Origin: Trichomonas vaginalis G3
Lineage: Eukaryota > Parabasalia > Trichomonadida > Trichomonadidae
Length of the DNA stretch: 64,000 bases
Reading direction: 5' to 3'
NCBI RefSeq assembly: GCF_026262505.1
Contig: NC_067206.1
Coordinates: forward strand, 22,707,896-22,771,895
In this document: positions 1-10,420 of the stretch, in pieces
Position numbering within the stretch: position 1 is the first letter of the stretch
Layout of the letters: the number at the start of each line of letters is the position of its first letter
The notes under the pieces: model-generated
Seen by the model: the letters and a program-made list of their open reading frames with translations, nothing else
What the model was told of the DNA's origin: nothing
The model's database searches: none
Program-made: the position numbers and the translations under genes

Positions 1-1419
1 TAAACGTTTATGACTACGTTAGTATTTGTTCAATTGCTAACAAATTATTTGAGAACAGAGTGTACTTCCCGAATGGAAATTTATATGACCTCTCAAATAA
101 ACCAAGAGAATTTATTTCACGCTGTATTCAAGGTGGAAGATGTATGCTGTCAGATAACATAAACAAAAGAGCGAAAAGAAACTCATTGCTGACTTCGACG
201 CTGTTTCATTATATCCATCAGCTATAGCAAGACTTTATACTTTAGAAGGTATTCCAAAGGTTATGAAGAAAGAAATGTTAAGCACAGAGTATCTCATGAG
301 ACATTTATTCGATGACGACCAAAAGGAACCCATTGGTGAAAAGTTTATGTCTGGCTTCTTTGTTCTCATTAAGATAACAGAGATTGGAATACATAGACAC
401 TTTCCTTTAATAGTTTGTGACCCTGAACTAAATCCAGAACTTAACGTTCCCAGAAGTTCAAACACTTGCTGTTTAATGTATGTTGACCATATAACATTAC
501 AAGACCTCATAAAATATCAAGGTGTCAAATGTGAAGTGTTGCAAGGATACTATTACGATGGAAACAGAGATATTAGAATAAGAGATGAAGTAAAGAAGTT
601 GTTTGAGTTAAGGTTAAAGTATAAGAAAGAAGGAAATCCTTTGCAAGAAAATATAAAGCTCATTCTGAACAGTATTTATGGCAAAACTATTCTATCTCCT
701 ATTGAGTCAAAAATAACCATAGTAAATGACAAAGATGCTATAAGATATGCCATCAGAAACTACAACCATATAGTGAAGTTCGAAGGTTTGGATGGTTCAG
801 ATAAAACTATTTTCAAGCTAACGAAAAGCATTTGCAGACACTTTAACTTCTGTCCACTTGGTGTTAACATTCTGTCTATGTCGAAGAGAATAATGTGTGA
901 AGTATTCTGTACTGCTGAGGACTTAGGAATGGACATCTTTTATAGCGATACGGACAGTATGCATCTCTACAATGAAGATATCCCTCGTTTAGCTGAAGAG
1001 TTTGAGAAACGTTATGGAAGAGTTCTCATTGGTAAAAACCTTGGTCAATTTCATAGCGACTTTGCAGAAATCACAAAAGAAAACAAAGTTTAGCATACAA
1101 GTCAATATTTTGTGGAAAGAAGACTTACATAGACTTACTCACGAATGATTTAAATGAAGTTGCATTTCACTGCAGAATGAAAGGCGTGAAGCAAGATGTT
1201 ATTGCTTTAACCGCTAATGAAATGTTTCCTGACTCTGTTCAGTGTTTCTATGATGAAGATAAAGGTTTAATGGTTCCGCAAGGAAAATTTGACAAAGACT
1301 CTGAGTTCAGTGTTATGAAGTTATATAAAGCACTTTATGACGGTCAAGAGATTGGATTTGACTTATGTAAGTCTGTCAACCTTGCTTTGCTGAAAAGTTT
1401 AACTTTTCTCTCAGACTAA
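1..1419 (+). pseudogene. polB: DNA polymerase B (protein-primed type), C-terminal part, remnant
   Basis: Palm and thumb part of a family B DNA polymerase, the replicase of Maverick/Polinton elements. Recognisable motifs on the + strand are motif A (DAVSLYPS, about 197-225), motif B (LNSIYGKTI, about 665-690) and motif C (YSDTDSM, about 940-963). The upstream exonuclease part lies beyond the left window edge. It is followed by a 134-bp gap and a convergent gene. A second, different B-family-like gene lies in element 2, so the family may carry two polymerases. The copy is a broken remnant. Confidence 0.9.
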
Positions 1420-1552
1420 GACTTCATTCATAAAAAGCTTAAGTTCTGAGGTCATGAATGAGAAAAATAATGAGGTCATTTATTTTTGTCAGCATGAGCC
1501 ATTCATGATAAAAATAAGCCGCTAGCGGCAAGGGCGAAGCCCATGTGGTCAT
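1420..1552. terminator. Convergent intergenic region with a 12-bp palindrome
   Basis: The gap between two converging genes holds a repeated GAGGTCAT(G/T) motif and the perfect palindrome GCCGCTAGCGGC at 1518-1529. The position between two stop codons fits a transcription end or a hairpin boundary. The role is inferred from position only. Confidence 0.35.
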
Positions 1553-2410
1553 TTACAATACTGCGATGGTAGAGTTTAAGAGTTGTGCTTCAATGTAGAG
1601 ACAGTCCTTATGGTCTGGAGGTAAGAACACTGGGCAGTTATGGTCATGAGTGGAGAACATGTCTATCCAAAACTCACGATTGAAGCCAGTTAATTTATAG
1701 TATTTAGGGTTAGGAAGTGGTGAAGTTCTTGTATGACCAATGAACTCATTTTCAACTCCCTTACTTAAGTTTGAATATAATATAGCTTGCTTTCTATCCC
1801 AAATGCCAGGTGTTACAATCTTTGAAAATTCATTTTTCCTCGGAAGCATTGCATCATAATTGAAAACATTCTTGAAATCATCACTTGGTTCAGAGATTTG
1901 AAATCTTATACGTAATGGATTTTCTTTCTCTTTAGCGACTTCATTGAATGGTGAGAATACAATGAATTGACAGTCATGTGTTCCATCTTCATTTTCATTA
2001 AATTCATAATGAAAGTCTATAAGTTGTGGCTGACTACCTTCTTCTTTCAGTTGTGCAAGAAACTCACGTAAAGGCTGTAAAGTTTGTACTTCAATGTTGA
2101 ACTTTTTCTCGAACATCTCATTAAATGAAATCATACATTGTTGCAATGTTGTATCGTCTTTAAAGTATTTGTATATGTGAATGTTTTGGGCGCTTAAAGA
2201 CTGTTCGTCATTTTCTATCTCGACTTGAAGTATAAAGTCAACCTTTCTGAAAGCACGTGTTATATACATAGATGTTATGCCAATGTACTTCTCTTCATTT
2301 ATGTTCACAATCCAGTCTGTTGGAAACTTAAACGTTACTCTGTTCCCCTTTATTTTGACGTCAGGGTTTTCACTACTGAACGCAACAGATAAAGGTATTT
2401 GTCTATACAT
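1553..2410 (-). CDS. Penton/minor-capsid-like protein A (285 aa)
   Basis: A 285-residue reading frame that looks whole. No catalytic motif is seen. The C-terminal half resembles the product of the + strand gene at 20643-21491 in layout: an S-x2-N-x-F type strand, a P-K-x-Y segment, an F-W-x-D-x-F-S-T / F-x-V-W-F-T-T segment and a final LPP/IPLY-x-E-x-L strand. This suggests the two are paralogues. In Maverick and related double-jelly-roll viruses a single-jelly-roll penton or minor capsid protein is expected near the major capsid gene, and this gene lies beside the capsid cluster. Assignment to the penton class is inference from context, length and beta-rich composition. Confidence 0.5.
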   Translation of the reverse strand: MYRQIPLSVAFSSENPDVKIKGNRVTFKFPTDWIVNINEEKYIGITSMYITRAFRKVDFILQVEIENDEQSLSAQNIHIYKYFKDDTTLQQCMISFNEMFEKKFNIEVQTLQPLREFLAQLKEEGSQPQLIDFHYEFNENEDGTHDCQFIVFSPFNEVAKEKENPLRIRFQISEPSDDFKNVFNYDAMLPRKNEFSKIVTPGIWDRKQAILYSNLSKGVENEFIGHTRTSPLPNPKYYKLTGFNREFWIDMFSTHDHNCPVFLPPDHKDCLYIEAQLLNSTIAVL

Positions 2411-2434
2411 TTAATTCGGATAAAAATAAACCAT

Positions 2435-2695
2435 TTACTCTTTCTTTGCTTCAGCTTCTTTAGCTTTTGCTTCAGCTTCTTCTCTAGCTTTTTTCGCCAG
2501 TAGTCTTGGGTTCTTTTGTCTTCCAGCAGCTAATGCAGCAAGTTGTTTTTCACTAAGTTTTCTCTTTGGTCTCTCTGGCTTTTGTTCTTGTTTTTGTTCC
2601 TTCAGTTCGGATAAAATTTGCTCACGAATTTCTTTCTTCAATGCTTCAACATCTATGACCCCTTGGGTCTTGTCCGTAGGGCTTGTCTGAGTCAT
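2435..2695 (-). CDS. Small Lys/Glu-rich protein (about 86 aa)
   Basis: A short highly charged protein with a Glu/Lys helical first half (KKEIREQILSELKEQK) and an Ala/Lys/Glu-rich tail, probably a coiled coil or nucleic-acid-associated protein. The start at 2695 (MTQTSPTD) is preferred because a TTTTTTATCT promoter-like stretch lies directly before it; an in-frame Met 21 nt upstream is possible. It sits just downstream of the penton-like gene's start and is divergent from the small gene at 2741. Function unknown. Confidence 0.55.
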   Translation of the reverse strand: MTQTSPTDKTQGVIDVEALKKEIREQILSELKEQKQEQKPERPKRKLSEKQLAALAAGRQKNPRLLAKKAREEAEAKAKEAEAKKE

Positions 2696-2740
2696 TTGAC
2701 TGCAGATAAAAAACAAAATTAAAACTTTAACCGATGTAAA

Positions 2741-3174
2741 ATGAGCTTGTCAAAATCAGAGCGAGAGTCTATTATATTAAATGACGCAAGAGGAATACAA
2801 CATCCTTTCTATTACGTAAGTCAGAGTAAAGATGGTAAAATATACGTAAGAAAAAGAAAGGTTCCATTAGCGAATGCAGAAAGCGACAACATTAAGGTGT
2901 ATGGCAAGGGTGAAGTCCACGAAGTCCATTAAAACCTTCTATTCAAACTGAAAAGTCAATAGAACCAGAAGAAAAGAAGCCAGATGTACTTTCAATAACG
3001 AACCAAGAGCTTATTGCAAAGTTCGTGAATTTCATTGAAAAACAAACCGAGTCAAAGAATCCTGACCCGCCAGTGAAAGAAGTTGAGACAAAAGAGAATG
3101 TACAGTTCATTGAAAATGTCAAGAAACAACTTCCACCACGAATGCCAAGAAGAAGAGTGAGAATAATGAAGTAA
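2741..3174 (+). pseudogene. Small basic protein of element 1, unknown function (remnant)
   Basis: A coding-like region for a small, Lys/Arg-rich protein (MSLSKSERESIILNDARG at the front, PRMPRRRVRIMK at the end). The front resembles the 194-aa protein at 17193-17777, which contains DEEKNSIIESARSGNTNPNYKV: both share a (K/E)-x-S-I-I-(L/E)-x-A-R-(G/S)-G-like segment followed by an (F/Y)YYV or YKV strand. The two genes are therefore likely to be related. It ends 28 bp before the first capsid gene, which suggests co-transcription. Function unknown. Confidence 0.45.
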
Positions 3175-3202
3175 ATAGATATTTTTATCTGAAGTAAATA
3201 CA

Positions 3203-4436
3203 TGCAGAACGAACAGCTAAACGAATTTACTCCAGCAGAGCATATTCATCAGATTCGCTCATATTTCGATATCATAGACAATGCAGTTCAAATTGGTGAC
3301 ACTAATAGAAAATATTCTGACGCAAAGATTCCATTCACAACCTGGAACTGCTAAAGATAACACATGGGTAACATTCAATCTCTCACCTCCTGGTGAAAAT
3401 ATGTTGGACCTTTACAATACATTCATTACGTATAAAATGGAAGGTCAATTTATTGTAGATAAAGAAATTGGTTCAGGTTCCAATAAAACAAACCCACCAG
3501 GATTTTGGATTGGTTTCGATGACGCTTTCTATGCAGTTGCTGGATATCAAATCCTTGCAAATGGTCGTATCGTATATTCTCAAGACAACGCAAGAGAAGA
3601 AGCATATATAACTTCAAACTCACAAACTACCGAACAAATAAAGAAAGTAGATGTTTTCTCAAAGACTCGACATGAAGATGTATGGAGTCATTCGGGAACA
3701 TGCAGAACAGGACAAATTGTTAGTGGTCCAATTACAGCAGGAAAATCATTTGATTTTAAGCTTCGTTTAAGAATTCCTGTTAGAAGATTCCTTCCATTAG
3801 AAGCTATTCGATTTATTCCAGCTTTTGCAGGAAACATTCAGCTTAAAGTAAAGTTCAGTAGCGACGCCTTACAATGCACATCTATATCTGTAAATGATAT
3901 ATTGCTTTCAATCCAACTCTTAAAGTTGCATTTGCTTCAGATTCAAATCCACCGACAAATAAATTTGTTCCATGGAATGAACCATTCACTATGATAACGA
4001 AGGCAGTAGAAGCTAGTGGAACAGTTACTATTACAACTGTAACCCAGCAACTATTTCGAACAAAGATGGATTTTAATGAATGTTTATTCATCCAAAGTCA
4101 TTCTCTTTAGACCCTAACATTTATACAGAACTTGTAGAACATTATACAAACGAGGCTTTTATGTTTTCCTGTTAAAGTTATGGATTGGATTCCTATGGAC
4201 GGTTCATTCTCAAAGAATACAGATAGTTCAAGTGCAACATTTACAGCAGCTTATACGCCTATTAATGTTAAAAGTATTTGGGCACTATTTAGAAAGAAAG
4301 ACAACTATTATGTTAATTTTGAGAACCAAGTTTAAATATCTTCAGCTTTCCATGGGAGCTTATGGAAATATGCCTGCAGAACCTGAAAAATCATATGGAC
4401 CTGTATTTTATGAAATGGTTGCGAACGCCTGAAAAT
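3203..4436 (+). pseudogene. Major-capsid-like protein 1 (double jelly-roll type), remnant
   Basis: Front gene of a tandem capsid pair. The product is beta-rich and contains a conserved strand-turn-strand block (KLRLRIPVRRFLPLEAIRF then AFAGNIQLKVKF) that recurs in the second gene as KLKLRVPLSSFLIFRFLRY then NWAGKISIELTP. Maverick/Polinton elements encode a double-jelly-roll major capsid protein, and the tandem position, length and strand pattern fit this. No enzyme motif is seen. The start at 3203 (MQNEQLNE) follows TTTTTATCTGAAGTAAATAC, a leader type seen before other genes of the element. The copy is broken. Confidence 0.65.
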
Positions 4437-4467
4437 TAAAATCTATCATATCATGTTTGTATTGCAG

Positions 4468-4567
4468 NNNNNNNNNNNNNNNNNNNNNNNNNNNNNNNNN
4501 NNNNNNNNNNNNNNNNNNNNNNNNNNNNNNNNNNNNNNNNNNNNNNNNNNNNNNNNNNNNNNNNNNN
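4468..4567. other. Assembly gap (100 N)
   Basis: A run of exactly 100 undetermined bases, the conventional size for a gap of unknown length. It lies between the two capsid-like genes, so the front of the second gene and any small gene between them cannot be read. Confidence 1.
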
Positions 4568-4689
4568 TACTCGCGTGAACATGAGGCAAAGATGCAACAA
4601 CTTGAAGCAGAGGGCAATGAAGGAAAAAGAAGAGTTAAAAACTCAGTCAGGAAGAAAGTAAAGCTTGGTCGAGTGGGTTCTATTATGAC

Positions 4690-6335
4690 ATATAAATCCA
4701 ACTATTCTATATTTTACTCATATGAAATGTACGCCGCTCAGAACTATAACGCCAACAGTTTTGGATGCTATGAATGGAAATGTTTCCGAATGGTATAACG
4801 AATGCGACAATGCCATTAGAAGGTCAGAAATAGTTCCTGGAACTTACGAATATACAACTGCTGTTTCTTATGGAAACGTAGGTGAGTTTGGAGAAGGTTC
4901 TTCAACAACAGTAGATATGCTTGCGACAGGTTTCATATAATTTCTATTGACAACTCTTTCTTATACGTGGAACAAGACATTGAAATAAAACCTTCTGCCA
5001 AGTTGTCTGACAAGAAAGGTTGCAATGGAATTTCTATGTCGGATACCAATATGCTCCAGAAGTTTTCATGGGATATAAGATATATTCTAACTCTGACTTA
5101 GTTCAAACAGTAACATGGGCAAACTATGAATGGTTCGCTTTAAGAAACTCAGTACAACCACAAGCTAGAGAACAAACAGACCAGTATGCAACTATTGAGA
5201 AAATAAGAAGACTTGACCCTAACGTTCCAGGAGTTTATGTTAACCTTTCTGGTTCAGATGGAAATGCTGTCACTAAAGTAAAACTGAAACTTAGAGTTCC
5301 TTTGTCATCTTTCCTCATCTTCAGGTTTTTAAGATACTTGCCAAACTGGGCAGGAAAAATTTCTATTGAACTTACTCCAAGCAAAAATAACTTAGTCATT
5401 GCACCAACACAAGACCCATTCACTCTTACAGAAGTAGTGGGAACAAATAAAATGTCATTCGCCGACTTTTGCAAAGACAAAGTTGACTTAGACTTTGGTT
5501 TCTCAAACCTCAACACTGAAGTAAACTACTACTTCAATGCTGCTGGAACTGCTTGGGACCCAGTTAAGTTCACATGCGAAAAATTTGAATGCAGAGAGAA
5601 TAGAAAGCAGACTTGCAGTCTATATGTTGGACCCAGATATTTCAAATGCTTTAGCTGCCAAATATATTGCAGTTCCACTTATGTTCCCTATACACCAAAT
5701 ATCTGTCAAAGACTTTGCAGGTGAAGTTGGAAACCAAAGTGCTGACCCAGGTGCAAGAACAGATATTGCCTTAACAACTGCAATGAAACATGCAGATACT
5801 ATGTTTGTACTGTTCAGACGAACTATAAATGACTATTCTTGCTTCTACAACCCTGGTATTAAATACCATATAAACATAGATGGCAAATATTATCCAAGAG
5901 AAGAATATTCTACAGTTGAGGATATGAGGTCATACAACTTGACATTAGATGCTATGAACTTTAACAACAACTTCAACAACAACCATTAACCCTGAAATGC
6001 AAAGTTCTATTATGCCATATGTGAAAGTATGGACTCATACAGGAGGTCAAAAAACTCAATATACAAATGGAGACCGTTCAAACTTTTGGCTTGGCATTCC
6101 ATTTGCTGACTCAGAAGACTTTATGGGTGGTATTTCAACTGTTGGTACAGTTCAAATACAATATACTGGTGACAGAGACGGTCCAGATGAATTGAAAGCA
6201 AAGAAGTTTACAAAACCAATAGCACTTTTCACGGAAGATGCTCTTTTGAAGATTCGTTCGATGAAACCTGCTGGGGCTCCTCAGATTGGCATAACGACAG
6301 CTTCCATCGAGCAGATTTTGGCAGCAGGTCAGTAA
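4690..6335 (+). pseudogene. Major-capsid-like protein 2 (double jelly-roll type), remnant
   Basis: Second capsid-like gene. It shares the strand block around GKISIELTP with the first gene and includes stretches such as NDYSCFYNPGIKYHINIDGKYYPRE, cut here to the motif DGKYYPRE, and a C-terminal end APQIGITTASIEQILAAG. The homologous region in element 2 (63327-64000, minus strand) is cut by the window edge. Its last about 107 bp overlap the 3' end of an opposite-strand small gene, an overlap also visible in element 2. The identity as the main capsid protein is inferred from family knowledge, strand-rich composition and position. The copy is broken, and an assembly gap lies just upstream. Confidence 0.65.
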
Positions 6336-6651
6336 GTTGTTCTTGAACTGACTTCTCTCCGTCAATATTGACAGTACGCCAGTTTTGACATAATATTGTA
6401 TTATAAAACTTACCTTTAGAAATATCTGTAAGTTTTGAAGTTATATTTTTGTCTGCTTCAAGAACTTTCACCATTTCAGTTATACCAACTTTCTTTGCTT
6501 TATGAAATATTTAGGTTCAGCAAAGACTGCTATTCTATTTAACATTTTCCATTGTTTGTGTAAAGAACTATTCTGTCAATGTATTTGTATTGTTGTGTGG
6601 TGTGTAAACTTTGTTCTGCTTCAATTCGAAGAGATACTCGAATACGTCCAT
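6229..6651 (-). pseudogene. Small protein (139 aa in element 2), unknown function
   Basis: Counterpart of the whole gene at 63014-63433 in element 2, whose product begins MDVFGYLIELKQNKVYTHKQ and is a mixed alpha/beta protein without recognisable motif. Its 3' end runs antisense under the last codons of the capsid-like gene in both elements. Its start codon is 18 bp from the divergent start at 6670, an arrangement that recurs elsewhere in these elements. Function unknown. Confidence 0.45.
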
Positions 6652-6669
6652 CTTTTTATTCTAAGTAAA
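6652..6669. promoter_or_regulatory. 18-bp divergent promoter spacer
   Basis: Only 18 bp (CTTTTTATTCTAAGTAAA) separate the start codons of two divergent genes. The same 18-bp distance and a similar TTTTATTCTA core occur at 20625-20642 and in element 2 at 47299-47316 and 62996-63013. A bidirectional initiator is the simplest reading. Confidence 0.55.
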
Positions 6670-7251
6670 ATGTCATTTCCGAAAAATAGAAGCGTAAGTG
6701 TTTCAAAAGGGTTTAATGGCGGTGGCAGATGTGAAGTTAAATTCACCAACTCAAACAAACAGTCAAAGTGTGTTGTCAATGTCAAAGAAAGAGATGTTGA
6801 AATGGGGAAACCATACGAAGACCAAGATGGTATAACAATTGTTCCTGTAAAAGAACAACCAACATATCCTGAAGTTAGCAGAGACTTAAGTTCTGTTGCA
6901 GATATTCGAAACGACTACCAACAACTTAAAGACAAACTTAAAACTCAGGAGAGATTTGTCAAGCTTTGGGTATAATGTTAAACTTGGTCGAACACAACCC
7001 TGTAAAAGTGAACTCATATGTCATCGCACCTCATGAAGTTTTGAAAGAACTATTGAAACTTTTGACAGAGGCAGACGATATAAACATCAAAGAAATAGAA
7101 CCGACATTGCTTGCTGTGGTGTTCATCATATAATGTCATTGACAAGATATACGTTATGAAAGGAGGTGAAACGTTGAACTTAAAATATAGTTTCCCAGAC
7201 GTCATAAAAATATTTGACGACCACAACATTTCATTAAAATTTAGTTGCTAA
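6670..7251 (+). pseudogene. Unknown conserved element protein (about 193 aa)
   Basis: Counterpart of the 193-aa gene at 62414-62995. The product starts MSFPKNRSVSVSKG, has a middle region predicted to be helical (DIRNDYQQLKDKLKTQE) and ends in a mixed alpha/beta region with MKGGETLNLKYSFPDVIK. It is followed after 4 bp by the next gene, so the two probably share a transcript. No family recognised; a virion-assembly or scaffold role is possible given its place between capsid genes, but this is a guess. Confidence 0.5.
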
Positions 7252-7255
7252 GTAA

Positions 7256-8061
7256 ATGGCAGAAGACACAATGGTTTATACTATTACGACTAAAAACCCT
7301 GAGTCATATAATTCTATAACAACAAACTTACAAAGTCCTCAAGGACATATTGTAAACTAACTTTAAACACAATGACGACTAAAGCCTGTTTTGCTCTTTT
7401 GACACCAGAAGACTTTATTGTTGTGAATGGTAAAAAATACTCCTTTGAAGATACTTACTCAGATATACCACCAACAGGTTTTGTTGACTTATTTAATACT
7501 TTAAGGACGGATGTAACATGTGCTGCAACTAGAGCAGGTTTCATTATGTTTGGATGTCCGACTGAGTTTACTATAAACGATATGAGCTATAATACAAAAC
7601 TTATATCTGGTTTTTACTACCAACAATTTCCTATAACAGGAAAAGGTGTCATACAAGGTTTGTCTATTCCATTGACTTTAAGTACACCTATTTTATATAT
7701 TGTTTCAAACTTAGGTTCAAAGTGCTATTCGAATGTCGACAGAAACTACTATGACCAAAAGATACTTATGCGTATAAACAACACTTTCTCTGCTGGTTTG
7801 CCTATTGTTCATTCGAATGCAGAGTTTTCAGCTTTAGTAAACTCAAACACTTTAGCAAACATAAACTTAACCTTAGTTGACGCAAACTTTGTTCCTGTAA
7901 AACTTTTATGTCCTATGTATTTGTCAATGACGGCAGAAAGTTTCGAATTGGAAGATGCAACTGGTGAAAGTATTGTACTACAAGAACAACTTCAACAACA
8001 AATAGCTCAAGAACAACAAATGCAACAAATGGAACAAATGGAACAACAAAGTCAAGAATAA
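7256..8061 (+). pseudogene. Beta-rich virion-like protein with Gln-rich tail (265 aa in element 2)
   Basis: Counterpart of the whole gene at 61612-62409. The product is rich in beta strands and ends in a Gln/Met tail of EQLQQQ and QQMEQ repeats. The segment INLTLVDANFVPVKLLCP resembles the LxDxxGxPV type strand seen in minor capsid or penton proteins of Polinton-like viruses, which is the best guess for function. It is located immediately before the helicase gene, separated by an AATATTTTTTTTTATTTTTA stretch. Confidence 0.45.
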
Positions 8062-8090
8062 AAAAAATATTTTTTTTTATTTTTATAAAA
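8062..8090 (+). promoter_or_regulatory. AATATTTTTT leader motif before the helicase gene
   Basis: The gap consists of an A run, AATATTTTTTTTT and ATTTTTATAAAA directly before the ATG. Near-identical stretches precede other genes (9325-9359, 9945-9985, 14906-14935, 17163-17186) and the same genes in element 2 (61583-61611, 51012-51042). It is probably the shared core promoter or the end/start signal between adjacent transcripts of these elements. Confidence 0.5.
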
Positions 8091-9324
8091 ATGTACAGAA
8101 TAGACGTTTCAGATTTTTATGACTTCCAAGCCTTCAGAAATATGTGTCCATTTCGAGACTATAACAAAGCAGTCGAGAATTTGAAACGTTTAGTCATTTA
8201 TGTTGACTCTGCCCCAGAATGTTATGTTATGAAAGAATGGGATGTAGTCTTTTAAACAAACCAAGAGCGACAATAGTTTCAGAACAAGAATGTAAACAGA
8301 AACTTAAGAAAATAAAAGTCGTACAAGTTGGTATGAAGATGTTAGATGCTGTGGATATCTTATTGTCAAAGTTAGAAGATTTTTCAGTTCGTGGTATAAA
8401 GTTCTATACACCATCTCCAAACTTCTATTCTATCTTCACTGGATAAATACGAACAAGTAGAATGGAAGAAAATGTTATAGAAGCTTGGTTAGACCATGTC
8501 AAAGAAATTATATGCAATGGAAACGAAAGAGTCTATGAGTATATCTATGTTGGTTTTGCAAACATCTTACAACATCCAAGTGCTAAAAATGAAACTGCTC
8601 TCATTATAATTGGAAAACAAGGAACTGGTAAGAACACATTCTTTACAGATATTTTGTGCAAACTGTTAGAGGGCTATTCGAATCCGAATATGACAAACTT
8701 AGAAAACATCTGCGGTAAATTTAACTCTTCAATAGAGAATATGAAACTTATAGTATGTAACGAACTTCAAAGTATAATACAACAAAAGTTTTGAACTCAG
8801 ATGCTTTGAAGAGTCTTATAACAGATAAAGTTGGAGTTGTTGAAAGAAAGTATAAAGACCAAAGAGTTTGTGAAAATGTTGCAAATTTCATCATGGTTTC
8901 AAACAACGCCGTTCCGATGAAGTTAGAAAGTTCTGACAGAAGATATGTAGTTGTCAGAACGTCAGATTCTCATATGCAAGATACAGAATATTTTGACGAC
9001 TTAGCAGAAACTTTGACACCTAACTTTTACAACCACTTGTTCTCATATTTCATGACATTAGATATTTCTAAGTTCAATCCAAGACAAATTCCATATACCG
9101 AAGAGAGACAAACATTGTTAGAAGCAAACAAGAGTGTATATGAACTGTTTATAGATGAGACTAACTTTGAGTGTTTAGATGAAAGGTCATTGTACGATGA
9201 ATATAAACAGTATTGTCAAGAGTATGGTTATATGACAGCGTCTAAACGAACATTCTTGGCAAATGTCAAAAATCTTTTAGATGTTCAGAACGGCGTATAT
9301 ACAAAGAAAAATTTTTATGAGTAA
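8091..9324 (+). pseudogene. Superfamily 3 (D5-like) helicase, remnant
   Basis: ATPase of the SF3/primase-helicase group used in viral DNA replication. The Walker A motif (IIIGKQGTGKNTF, about 8608-8645) is followed about 40 residues later by a Walker B-like strand (KLIVCNELQSI) and a sensor-like MVSNN segment near 8895-8910, then a C-terminal winged-helix-like region (LYDEYKQYCQEYGYMTASKR). This order is typical of D5-type helicases of NCLDV and phage P4-like primases. A front domain without primase motif precedes it. The equivalent in element 2 is at 60352-61582. The copy is broken. Confidence 0.8.
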
Positions 9325-9359
9325 ATTTTAAAAAAATATTTTTTTTTATTTTATTTGAA

Positions 9360-9944
9360 ATGTACGCTGAGTTTGTTGGAGAAGACCGTTGGGAAACTTG
9401 TTTGTTAGATGAGAAATATGAAATTCACTGTTGTGAGTCATTTGAAGTCAGAAACAAAAAGACAAAAAGAGTTTTAAGCGAATGGGAGCAAAATAACGGA
9501 TATGCTAGGATGAGTATGAGTGGAAAAAACTATTTTAAACATATTGTCATTGCAACTCATTTTATACCGAACCCTAACAATTTACCTTTTGTAGACCATA
9601 TAAACCATATAAGAAATGACAATAGACTTGAAAATTTACGTTGGGTTACTCGTTCTGAAAACAATAAGAACAAAAGCAAATTTGGAGATATAGTATTCGA
9701 TTTCATCGACGAACTAGAAGATGAAGCAATTGAAATTACAGACTATGGTAAGCATACGTTTGAGTTTTACTACTACAGCGAAGAACAGGACTCTTTCTAC
9801 TTTTATACCGGCGTAAACTATAGAAAATTACAAGTATGTTTTACTAAGGAAGACTATGCTTTTGTAAACGCTAGAGATACAGATGGAAAAAACGTTAGAC
9901 TATATCTTAACAAATTCAAGAAGCTATATGGCATACCATTTTAA
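9360..9944 (+). CDS. Free-standing HNH homing endonuclease-like protein (194 aa)
   Basis: A frame that looks whole. An N-terminal NUMOD4-like segment (EIHCCESFEVRNKKTKRVL) precedes an HNH core: H at HIVIATHFIPNP, then VDHINHIRNDNRLENLRWVT, cut here to its key DHINHIRNDNRLENLRW residues, the classic HNH_3 signature of phage and large-virus endonucleases. The rest is an acidic tail (DELEDEAIEI). The gene has an AT-rich AATATTTTTTT stretch on both sides. Element 2 lacks it and shows a single such stretch at the homologous point (60317-60351), so this is an insertion of a selfish nuclease gene. Confidence 0.85.
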   Translation: MYAEFVGEDRWETCLLDEKYEIHCCESFEVRNKKTKRVLSEWEQNNGYARMSMSGKNYFKHIVIATHFIPNPNNLPFVDHINHIRNDNRLENLRWVTRSENNKNKSKFGDIVFDFIDELEDEAIEITDYGKHTFEFYYYSEEQDSFYFYTGVNYRKLQVCFTKEDYAFVNARDTDGKNVRLYLNKFKKLYGIPF

Positions 9945-9985
9945 AACGTTTTTAAAAAAAAATATTTTTTTATCCGATAGAAAAG

Positions 9986-10405
9986 ATGGCAAAATATATT
10001 TCAGTCAACAAATATATGTCAGGACTTAAAGAAGAACTAGACCCATTCACATATTTGAATGTTTACTTCTACCATTTTGAAAAGTCTACATTTGACAAAG
10101 TTTGGAACACGAACCATTAAGTTTGCTATTGTGACTAAAAATGGTGCGAAATTTGAAGACTTAGACATAGAAGGTTTGTTAGCAGTCAAAGAAAATTTTG
10201 ACAGAAGGTTTTCAAACCTTAAAGAAGGCAAAGCATACAAACTTGTTATACCTTATGAACCAAAGAAAGCAGACGACTATGAATATTATGAGTCTAAGAT
10301 AGTTGAAGTTCAAGGTAAATTGGGTAAAAAGATTTTTAGAGTCTAAGCCAGTGTTGCTCCTAAAGAGGAAGAGAAACAATTGACATTGACCCAGAAATGT
10401 TCTAA
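9986..10405 (+). pseudogene. Unknown conserved protein (139 aa in element 2)
   Basis: Counterpart of the whole gene at 59897-60316. The product has a front with KYISVNKYM, a central segment VKFAIVTKNGAKFEDLDIEG and a Lys/Glu-rich C-terminal half with EPKKADDYEYYESKIVEVQG. That pattern of strand, helix and charged strand resembles OB-fold or single-strand-binding proteins, but no motif proves it. It lies between the helicase/HNH genes and the ATPase, in a replication and packaging cluster. Function unknown; an ssDNA-binding role is only a hypothesis. Confidence 0.45.
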
Positions 10406-10420
10406 AATAAAAGTTTATTT

